This document shows positions 1-6,016 of a stretch of DNA of 17,658 nucleotides, piece after piece (positions within the stretch are counted from its first letter, which is position 1; the number at the start of each line of letters is the position of its first letter). Both the position numbers and the translations under genes were made by a program. The stretch spans positions 1 to 17,658 of the forward strand of contig JAZNCT010000010.1 in the NCBI GenBank assembly GCA_045587665.1. The letters are read 5' to 3'. Under the pieces are notes generated by a model. It saw nothing but the letters and a program-made list of their open reading frames with translations, did not search any database and was not told where the DNA came from. This DNA comes from SIG710 sp045587665. Lineage in GTDB: Bacteria > Bacillota > Clostridia > Oscillospirales > CAG-272.

Positions 1-55
1 AATGAAAAATATGTTATAATCTATAATGTGTATTTTTATTTGTTTTGGAGGAAAT

Positions 56-682
56 ATGAAAGTTAACAGCTTGCTTTGCCTATTGTTGGCACTTGTTTTT
101 TGTGTGTCTTTTGCGGCCTGTTCAAGCAAAGTTGCAGACGAAAATAAAGAAACCGTTGCAGCTTCGGGTAGTGCTTCTGATACATCTGTTGCCGGTGGTG
201 CAACTTCTGGGGTTGAATCCGATGCACTTGAGAGTGAAAAAACAACTTTCATTATAACACTCTGCGGTGTTGATATTTCTGAATATTCCATAGTTATACC
301 CAAGGATGATAAAGGTTCGGCAAAGCTGATTTCCGAATATATAGTTTCAGGTGTTAAAACGCTTACAGAAAAGGAACTTCCGGTTAATGATGACACAAGT
401 GAAGCATCCGATTTTGAGATCGTTGTCGGCAGTACGTCAAGAAAAGAAGCTCCTGCGCTTGGAAAAGATGAATTTATTATAAAATGCGAAGATAATAAGC
501 TCTACATATGGTATGCCTCCGAAACCTCTCCATATCAGGCCGTAACGGCAGTGCTTTCTGATTCTCTTCTTGGAGAAAATGCTGCAATCGGTGGAAGGAT
601 AGATATGGCAGCAGACTTCGAGTTTTCTGGAATCTGTGGCGAATACATGATAGGTGACAACGAATTTAATCCATTTGAATAA
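56..682 (+). CDS. Lipoprotein with GH67/DUF4838-N-terminal-like domain
   Basis: This 208-residue protein appears to be an exported lipoprotein. The start at 56 is chosen over the in-frame ATG at 26 because GGAGG lies just upstream of it and the reading then opens with a signal peptide. Residues 1-21 are a hydrophobic signal ending in a lipobox, FAAC, with Cys22 as the lipidated residue. A Ser/Ala/Glu-rich linker (about 23-61) precedes a domain at about 62-190. That domain has the pattern of the small alpha/beta domain found N-terminal in GH67 and DUF4838 proteins: a YSIVIP strand, a helix ending in G, an LPV strand, EIVVGSTSR, then DEFIIK and a closing helix. No glycosidase catalytic domain follows, so it may bind glycan or act as an adaptor; that is inference. 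The extreme C-terminus, DNEFNPFE, recurs in the second gene downstream. Two TATAAT boxes (15-20, 22-27) precede it, but any -35 is outside the window. Confidence 0.7.
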   Translation: MKVNSLLCLLLALVFCVSFAACSSKVADENKETVAASGSASDTSVAGGATSGVESDALESEKTTFIITLCGVDISEYSIVIPKDDKGSAKLISEYIVSGVKTLTEKELPVNDDTSEASDFEIVVGSTSRKEAPALGKDEFIIKCEDNKLYIWYASETSPYQAVTAVLSDSLLGENAAIGGRIDMAADFEFSGICGEYMIGDNEFNPFE

Positions 683-700
683 TATGGCGGTAATTTAAAG

Positions 701-1342
701 ATGAACAGTATAATTTACATATTAAAACACACTCTTATTTTGATTTTGATCTCACTTATATTGTCTGTTCCTGCGCTTGCTTCGGATTTTGATTTGCTTT
801 GCGATGAGTTTTCAGATCTTGGAGCAGACACAGATGATATTATATCCGAAGATCAGCTCGTTTCAAAAGAGTTGTGTGAAGGATTTTTAAATGATATTTC
901 ACCTTATTTTCATAATGCTGTTGTTACGAGCTTTTCCCAGTCATATGTGACTAAATCAGAATATATTTCTGCTGTTCTCGGTTTTGTTGGCTATAGCAGT
1001 GAAAATGGTGATTTTCTCTCTGAATTTCCTTATGATAAGGCGGCTGAGATCGGTATTTTAAAGAAGCTTGATTCTTCTTCGCCATTTCTTTGTTGCAAAG
1101 AAATGCTTGAAATAGCCAAGCATGCCATTGGTACTGTAGCCGCAGTATATGCGGATGCAAAGAGAGCTTTTGTTACATCGGCTCTCGGTTCTTGTGAGAA
1201 GGATTTTATAGGACTTGCGTATTCCGGGGCTGATATAACCGTCTCTGTTAAGCCGAATTTTGATGTTTCGGAAGGGTTTGTTGTCAATTCGGATAAAGTT
1301 TGCAGTGCTGTTTTGAAGAAGGCCTTCTTAAGCTTAGCATAA
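701..1342 (+). CDS. Secreted protein with SLH-like modules, N-terminal part of a frameshifted gene
   Basis: This frame gives 213 residues. A signal peptide (about 1-27, cleavage likely after PALA) is followed by two weak segments with the S-layer-homology pattern. One is at about 80-145 (VTKSEYISAVLGF, then AAEIGILKKL, then KEMLEIAKHAIG). The other is at about 145-210 and ends with a helix like the one that closes an SLH module. The frame stops abruptly at 1340-1342 in the middle of that helix. A second open frame, shifted by one base, begins upstream of the stop and continues the protein. I read the two as one gene broken by a single-base indel between 1297 and 1342. The gene follows the lipoprotein by 18 bp with only a weak ribosome binding site (GGCGG, 686-690), so the two are probably cotranscribed. 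Attachment to cell-wall polymer through the SLH-like part is inferred from the family, and the match is too weak to be sure. Confidence 0.6.
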   Translation: MNSIIYILKHTLILILISLILSVPALASDFDLLCDEFSDLGADTDDIISEDQLVSKELCEGFLNDISPYFHNAVVTSFSQSYVTKSEYISAVLGFVGYSSENGDFLSEFPYDKAAEIGILKKLDSSSPFLCCKEMLEIAKHAIGTVAAVYADAKRAFVTSALGSCEKDFIGLAYSGADITVSVKPNFDVSEGFVVNSDKVCSAVLKKAFLSLA

Positions 1343-2193
1343 GCGAACCGCAGATCATAAAGCTGCTGGCTGACGGCAAGAACGCCTTGATAATTTACAT
1401 ATGTGCATACGGTGAGGAAAAAACGGATAAGATATCCGGTTTCCTTCAAAATGAAACCGAGCTTGAAAACCAATTTGAGTGCGCTGCTTCTTATATTTAC
1501 CCCGCAAAGGTTTATGTTGAAAATGCTGTTTTCTACTATCCGTCAGTTGTTAAACTTGGCAAAGTATACCTTGCTTCCTCGGTATATAGCGGTCAATATT
1601 CCGGCAAGAATAAAGTAAGGGTAAACGGCGAATATTATATTGCTATCGAAGAGTTTATCGGTAACGGTAATTTTAAAAACTGCGTGTATGATGCTTCGCT
1701 TGGAATTATAAGGGTTACTCCCGTGTCTGACGGTGATTCCTATGCAGTAAAGAATTTTAAAAATTGCAGTAGCGCTGTCGGCTCTGTTGCCTTGGATGAT
1801 GGAGCAACATTTGAAAGAATTTCAGAGGGCTATGTAGGCATATATGCTGAGCTCACCGACCATACGCTGCTCACAGCCAAATGTCTCAAACTTTCGGTTG
1901 ATTTGGTTATGTCCGGAAGCGATGTTGGCGTACCGATAAGCATATCAATAGTTTGCCGAAAAGCAAATGGAGATATAAAGGTAGTTTCAAATGTTGTAAC
2001 AAGATGTTATAAAACACTGAAAAATAATATCCAATATTTTGATCTCACTTCATTTAACGATGTTTATGAAGGTTGTTATCTTGTTATTTCAACAGAGGCT
2101 GATAGCGGAATCTCCATTTCGGCAGAAAATATCACTCTTATGGAATATAAGTCAAGCGGTTTTGCAGATAATGAATTTAACCCATTTGATTGA
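1300..2193 (+). CDS. C-terminal part of the frameshifted secreted protein (copper-amine-oxidase-N-like and beta-sandwich region)
   Basis: This frame gives 297 codons if read from a TTG at 1300, but it has no signal peptide and no convincing ribosome binding site. The upstream in-frame stop is at 1294-1296, and the first residues continue the helix interrupted in the preceding frame. It is therefore best treated as the second half of a protein of about 500 residues. Residues about 70-141 show the pattern of the copper amine oxidase N-terminal-like (stalk) domain: VYVENAVFYY, then VRVNGEYYIAIEEFIG, then a closing strand YDASLGIIRVTP. Residues about 160-285 are strand-rich and could be a jelly-roll or carbohydrate-binding fold; no specific family is recognised. 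The last eight residues, DNEFNPFD, match the end of the lipoprotein encoded at 56-682. The function is unknown; a cell-surface role is likely from the signal peptide in the first half. Confidence 0.6.
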   Translation: MQCCFEEGLLKLSISEPQIIKLLADGKNALIIYICAYGEEKTDKISGFLQNETELENQFECAASYIYPAKVYVENAVFYYPSVVKLGKVYLASSVYSGQYSGKNKVRVNGEYYIAIEEFIGNGNFKNCVYDASLGIIRVTPVSDGDSYAVKNFKNCSSAVGSVALDDGATFERISEGYVGIYAELTDHTLLTAKCLKLSVDLVMSGSDVGVPISISIVCRKANGDIKVVSNVVTRCYKTLKNNIQYFDLTSFNDVYEGCYLVISTEADSGISISAENITLMEYKSSGFADNEFNPFD

Positions 2194-2195
2194 TT

Positions 2196-2227
2196 AAAAA
2201 CGGGCTGCCCCAGTGGCAGCCCATTTT
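2196..2227 (+). terminator. Hairpin terminator or attenuator before the nucleoside phosphorylase
   Basis: A perfect 8-bp GC-rich stem, GGGCTGCC (2202-2209) with GGCAGCCC (2215-2222), has a five-base loop, an A-run before it and ATTTT after it. It lies nine bases after the stop of the upstream secreted-protein gene. Its stem ends only six bases before the AGGAG ribosome binding site of the next gene. The U-tract is short, so termination may be partial. I see no good promoter between it and the next start. Confidence 0.7.
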
Positions 2228-2239
2228 AGGAGATAAGAT

Positions 2240-3541
2240 ATGAGAATGTATGATATAATACACAAAAAGAGACAGGGCATAGAGCTTTTGGAAGAAGAGA
2301 TCGCTTATTTTGTAAATGGTTATACAAATGGTACTATTCCGGATTATCAGGCTTCTGCACTTGCTATGGCCATTATGTTTGTGGGTATGACGGATAAGGA
2401 AACAGCAGCTCTTACTCTTGAAATGTCGAGATCCGGTGAAACGGTTGACCTATCGATGTTTGGCTCTCTTTCGGTTGACAAGCACAGCACCGGCGGTGTT
2501 GGTGACAAGACCACTCTGATAGTAGCCCCAATCGTTGCCTCGCTTGGTGCGAAGGTAGCAAAAATGTCAGGAAGAGGTCTTGGTCACACAGGTGGAACGG
2601 TTGATAAGCTGGAATCGATCGAGGGCTATAAAACCACTCTTTCACCGGAAGAATTTATAGATCAGGTCAGCAGGATAGGCATTGCCGTGATAGGTCAAAG
2701 CGGAAATCTTGCTCCATGTGATAAAAAGCTTTATGCACTTCGCGATGTTACAGCAACGGTAGAGAGCATACCCCTTATAACATCAAGTATAATGAGCAAA
2801 AAAATTGCAGCAGGAACACACACGATAGTTCTTGATATCAAAACCGGAAGTGGTGCATTTATGAAAACACCGGAAGATGCACGTATGCTCGGTCAAAAAA
2901 TGGTGGATATCGGAAAGGCATGCGGAAGGAATATTGCCGCACTGATCACCGATATGGATACTCCGCTTGGAAATGCTATCGGAAATTCACTTGAAGTTAA
3001 AGAGGCAATAGAAGTGCTTCGCGGAGAAAAAAAAGGTGATCTGCGTACGGTTTGTGAGGCACTTGCGTCAAATATGATATCTCTTTCTATGGATTTGGAT
3101 ATCGAAGAGAGCAAAAGAAGGGTAAAGGATGCTATTGAAAGCGGTCTTGCTTTTGAAAAGTTTAAAGAATGGATATCCTGCCAGGGTGGCAATGTCACGT
3201 GGATAGATAATATCGAGCTTTTCCCCAAGGCAGAGTTTGAAGCGATTGTTTGTGCTCCGTGTTCGGGTTACATTTCTCATATGGATGCCGAAAAGATAGG
3301 TGTTTCATCGGTTGTACTGGGCGCGGGCAGAGAGAGTAAAGATGATATAATTGATATGGCGGCCGGTATAATTTTGGAAAAAAAGACAGGGGACGCAGTT
3401 TGCGAGGGCGAAATAATTGCAAGGCTTTATACTTCAGATAAGAGCCGCATAAATAATGCTGAAAAGCTGTTTATGTCTGCTGTCGAGTTTTCGGCCTCGA
3501 AGCCCGAAGATGTACCGCTGATATATGATATTATCAGATAA
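2240..3541 (+). CDS. pdp: Pyrimidine-nucleoside phosphorylase
   Basis: This cytosolic enzyme cleaves thymidine, deoxyuridine or uridine with phosphate to give the base and (deoxy)ribose 1-phosphate in pyrimidine salvage. The 433-residue length and the MRMYDIIHKKR start match the Bacillus Pdp type. The family signature SGRGLGHTGGTVDKLES is at 110-126. The phosphate/potassium-binding segment KHSTGGVGDKTT is at 81-92. A conserved stretch from GQSGNLAPCDKKLYALRDVT through SSIMSKKIAAG to KTGSGAFMK forms the catalytic alpha/beta core. The C-terminal barrel-sandwich-like domain is complete. AGGAG at 2228-2232 supports the start. No other deoxynucleoside catabolism gene (deoC, deoB, cdd) is nearby, which is unusual but not rare. 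It could be named deoA, but the sequence fits the broader-specificity Pdp group better. Confidence 0.95.
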   Translation: MRMYDIIHKKRQGIELLEEEIAYFVNGYTNGTIPDYQASALAMAIMFVGMTDKETAALTLEMSRSGETVDLSMFGSLSVDKHSTGGVGDKTTLIVAPIVASLGAKVAKMSGRGLGHTGGTVDKLESIEGYKTTLSPEEFIDQVSRIGIAVIGQSGNLAPCDKKLYALRDVTATVESIPLITSSIMSKKIAAGTHTIVLDIKTGSGAFMKTPEDARMLGQKMVDIGKACGRNIAALITDMDTPLGNAIGNSLEVKEAIEVLRGEKKGDLRTVCEALASNMISLSMDLDIEESKRRVKDAIESGLAFEKFKEWISCQGGNVTWIDNIELFPKAEFEAIVCAPCSGYISHMDAEKIGVSSVVLGAGRESKDDIIDMAAGIILEKKTGDAVCEGEIIARLYTSDKSRINNAEKLFMSAVEFSASKPEDVPLIYDIIR

Positions 3542-3562
3542 TAAACACACATATTTATAAAG

Positions 3563-3592
3563 AAAAAGCAGAGAAGTGATTCTCTGCTTTTT
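3563..3592. terminator. Bidirectional rho-independent terminator
   Basis: The stem aaaaagcagagaa (3563-3575) pairs perfectly with 3580-3592 around a four-base loop, with A-run and T-run on the two sides. It sits between the convergent phosphorylase gene and the dockerin gene that ends at 3615, and can serve both strands. Confidence 0.9.
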
Positions 3593-3614
3593 GCATATCA
3601 ATTATAATAAATTA

Positions 3615-4541
3615 TTATGTTCCAAGTGTAACATCCCAATCGGCAACGAACTGAGCCAGCTTAACAACATCTTTGGTATTGAGCGTTCCGTCCTTAGCCA
3701 CATCACCGGCAGCCTCGCCCTTTGAAGAGAGCTCAACGCCCCAACCTGCTATTGACTGTGCAAGAAGAACAACATCTTTAGTGTTTATTAAAGTGTCTTC
3801 ATTTACATCACCGTACATAAAGCCTGTTTTCGATGACATAATGATTCTGCTGTTGTTATCAAAAAAGCTTACGTTGATATCGCTGTCAAAGCTGTAGGAT
3901 GCAGATTTTAAATAGGTAATTGCAAAAACATCAGCACCGCCCGAAATTATTTCTGCATTAGTCTTGGGTAATACATTAAAGAATGTTGAGAAGAAAATTG
4001 CAGGAGAGGATGCACCTCCGTTTGCATAAAGATTTTTTGTAGAAAGCTCAAGAACGTTTGCTTTGATAGCATATGCACCGTCAGCACCGTTCACAACAAA
4101 ATCAGTTCCGTAATCGGAGCTGATATAAGCGCTTGCGGCAACAATGCCTTCGCCGCCGCGACCCTGGCTGTTTGCGCCGCTTATAGTGGTTTTATCGCTG
4201 GCATTGAGCGTAAGAGCGCCGTTTACAACGATTCCGCAATTGTCTGAAGAATATTTATCTGTGGCAGAACCGCTTATTGTTACTTCATTTTTTGTGTAAA
4301 CAACAAGATCGCCGGATGCCTTTATAGTAGAGCCGTTGTATCCGTCAAGAGTAAGGGTGATTGAGGCGGGGTCATATGACCAGCCGTTTCCGCTCTTGCT
4401 TTCGTTGCTCATAAAGCTTGTTCCGTCAACGGTTACAGAATATGCAGGTGATGCGCTTGAAGCTGAAATCGGTGCAAAGCAAGCTGTGAAAAGCAGTAAA
4501 AAACAAAGATTGAGCGAAATTATTTTTTTATTCATTTTCAT
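3615..4541 (-). CDS. Secreted beta-repeat protein with C-terminal type I dockerin
   Basis: This 308-residue exported protein has a signal peptide at 1 to about 30, positively charged then hydrophobic, ending near PISASSAS. Residues about 33-240 are rich in short strands and Asn/Gly turns (ITLTLDGYNGSTI, GIVVNGALTLNASDKTTISG). This resembles the beta-helix or carbohydrate-binding-like modules common in clostridial surface proteins; no catalytic motif is visible. Residues 244-308 are a dockerin with two calcium-loop/helix repeats. The first has the full D-x-N-x-D-x3-N-x2-D pattern. The second has Ala at loop position 3, so its calcium site may be weaker. A dockerin docks to a cohesin, but no cohesin is encoded here. 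The gene begins two bases after the upstream ligase-like gene stops. Its ribosome binding site (AAGGATG, 4549-4555) lies inside the end of that gene, implying translational coupling. Confidence 0.8.
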   Translation of the reverse strand: MKMNKKIISLNLCFLLLFTACFAPISASSASPAYSVTVDGTSFMSNESKSGNGWSYDPASITLTLDGYNGSTIKASGDLVVYTKNEVTISGSATDKYSSDNCGIVVNGALTLNASDKTTISGANSQGRGGEGIVAASAYISSDYGTDFVVNGADGAYAIKANVLELSTKNLYANGGASSPAIFFSTFFNVLPKTNAEIISGGADVFAITYLKSASYSFDSDINVSFFDNNSRIIMSSKTGFMYGDVNEDTLINTKDVVLLAQSIAGWGVELSSKGEAAGDVAKDGTLNTKDVVKLAQFVADWDVTLGT

Positions 4542-4543
4542 AA

Positions 4544-5932
4544 TTATACATCCTTATAAAAATTATTTGATCTATCGTCAACAGCAAGACCGCAGATCAC
4601 ATAAAAAATTGCGGAAATACTGCAAACTTCAAAAGAAAAGAATCCCAAAGCCAGATAGGCAATTATTGCAGGAAAGAGTAAAGAGTTTTTACTTTTCTTT
4701 AAAACAAGTATTGCAAAAGCCATAAAAGCCGTAAAAGAAAGAATCCCGCCGCAGGATAGAATGTTAAGATATATATTGTGTGCACAATCTATTGCACTTT
4801 CGATTATTCCGTATTCGCTTTGCCTTGTAAAGCTAAAGGAAACCTCGTTTATAAAAGTGCCGGGGCCGCTTCCGAGCAAAGGATGATCAAGAAAAATTCT
4901 AAAAGCGTCCTTCCAAATTCTGAGCCGACCTGAATCCAGACCAAAAGCTATCAGGCAGCAGGCAAAGATCAGAACAGCTATAGTTGAGAATGAGTAAAAA
5001 CTTATCAGAAATATCTTTCTGTTAAAAGATTTTATTCGCGAGAGAATAACAAAAAACAGGGCCAATAGAAACAAGAGTAAAGCCCAAATATGATCTTTTA
5101 AGATCAAAGCATTGCAAACTGCAAAAGAAATAACAGAAAGAGAAAGCATAAAAAATTTATATTCGCAGTTATCGTAAATAGAGAAGGCTATTGCGAGAAT
5201 TCCAAAGCTTGCCCCAACGATGCCGGCGTAAACTCCGCAAAGGAACAGCATAAATGAAGAAGCGAAAAGCGAAATTAAAGATAAGATCCTGATCTTTCCA
5301 TGATATTTCAATGTCGCTATCCCGAAAAGAGGAACTGCCATTGCCATAAAAGCCGAAAAAATATCAACATTGCCAAAACTGCCCATAAATTCGTTTGCAT
5401 AAAGGCGAAAGGCGTCGTGATAATTCATATTTTGCGGATAGAGCCAAAAAGGATTAAGAGAAAAAAATTGAAGCAGTGAAAGAACAAAATTAAATAACAC
5501 CACGGGAAGAAAAGCGGTGATATATCGTGCTTTAAACTCTCCAAACGAAAGAACGCCGAAAAACGCGATAAAATAGAGAATGCTTGAGATAACACCGTCA
5601 AACTTTCCGCTGCCTAAAAGGCTGAGATTGATGTGAGGTGATAAGGCAAAAGAAATTATGGAGAAAACGAGAAAAGTGAGCAGGGCAAGGGCAGGGGGGC
5701 TGCGCCACTGTTTGAGTCTAAAGAGGATCTGGCTATTCTCCGCAGTGATCAGAGCTTCAAAAAGCAAAAGGACATAGATTGCAGTTCCAATAAAGAACAA
5801 ATTAAATTTTGAAGCAGTTATATGGGAATAATCGGGAAAGCAAAACAAAGAAAGAACGACAAAAATGAAATATATATATATTTCTGTTATTCTTTCGCAA
5901 AAAAGCGTATGTTTTTTTGCATTGTTTTTCAT
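4544..5932 (-). CDS. O-antigen ligase/polymerase (Wzy_C-type) family membrane protein
   Basis: This is a 462-residue polytopic membrane protein with about eleven hydrophobic segments. It carries the layout of the O-antigen ligase (WaaL/Wzy/PglL) superfamily. A GSFGNVDIFSAFMAM stretch is at 184-198. A large extracytoplasmic loop begins with RLRIWKDAFRIFLDHPLLGSG (336-356). CAHNIYLNILSCGG (383-396) holds the conserved His-Asn pair, H385/N386. Members polymerise lipid-linked glycan or move it onto an acceptor such as lipid, polysaccharide or protein. Which of these applies cannot be read from sequence. The flanking genes both encode secreted dockerin proteins, and no glycosyltransferase is beside it, so a protein acceptor is possible (inference). 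The start is supported by a G-rich site (AGGGGGC, 5936-5942). The upstream gap carries its own promoter (5973-6001). Confidence 0.8.
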   Translation of the reverse strand: MKNNAKKHTLFCERITEIYIYFIFVVLSLFCFPDYSHITASKFNLFFIGTAIYVLLLFEALITAENSQILFRLKQWRSPPALALLTFLVFSIISFALSPHINLSLLGSGKFDGVISSILYFIAFFGVLSFGEFKARYITAFLPVVLFNFVLSLLQFFSLNPFWLYPQNMNYHDAFRLYANEFMGSFGNVDIFSAFMAMAVPLFGIATLKYHGKIRILSLISLFASSFMLFLCGVYAGIVGASFGILAIAFSIYDNCEYKFFMLSLSVISFAVCNALILKDHIWALLLFLLALFFVILSRIKSFNRKIFLISFYSFSTIAVLIFACCLIAFGLDSGRLRIWKDAFRIFLDHPLLGSGPGTFINEVSFSFTRQSEYGIIESAIDCAHNIYLNILSCGGILSFTAFMAFAILVLKKSKNSLLFPAIIAYLALGFFSFEVCSISAIFYVICGLAVDDRSNNFYKDV

Positions 5933-5971
5933 TTTGCCCCCTAAAACATATCAAAGAAACAATTACTTAAA

Positions 5972-6003
5972 TATTGTAACATATTTTCATATATTTTACA
6001 ATA
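5972..6003 (-). promoter_or_regulatory. Symmetric promoter/operator upstream of the ligase-like gene
   Basis: On the - strand, -35 TTGTAA (5996-6001), a 17-base spacer and -10 TACAAT (5973-5978) with an extended TGn form a good sigma-A promoter. The elements lie inside a perfect inverted repeat, TATTGTAA (5972-5979) and TTACAATA (5996-6003). The same -35 and -10 sequences with 17-base spacing are therefore also present on the + strand, reading antisense into the end of the neighbouring gene. Confidence 0.6.
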
Positions 6004-6016
6004 GCTTTTTTGAAAC

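Noticed and set aside
656..679. Resemblance of the DNEFNPFE tail to SSB acidic tips or eukaryotic NPF (EH-domain) motifs
   Set aside because: SSB tips are cytosolic and end in PF, while these proteins are exported and continue with an acidic residue. An NPF match of three residues is too short to argue host mimicry.
1315..1342. Programmed -1 ribosomal frameshifting
   Set aside because: No X XXY YYZ slippery heptamer lies in the overlap and no strong downstream stem was seen, so an indel or sequencing error is simpler.
1030..1473. Open frame of 147 codons on the - strand across the frameshift
   Set aside because: It is antisense to the secreted-protein gene, and the + strand frames have a signal peptide, domain-like patterns and the shared C-terminus.
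4336..4725. Open frame of 129 codons on the + strand
   Set aside because: It is antisense to the small dockerin gene and the ligase end, with a basic low-complexity translation and no start signal.
5972..6003. GlnR/TnrA-type site (TGTNA-N7-TNACA)
   Set aside because: The half-sites are similar but the spacing between them is 16 bases rather than 7.
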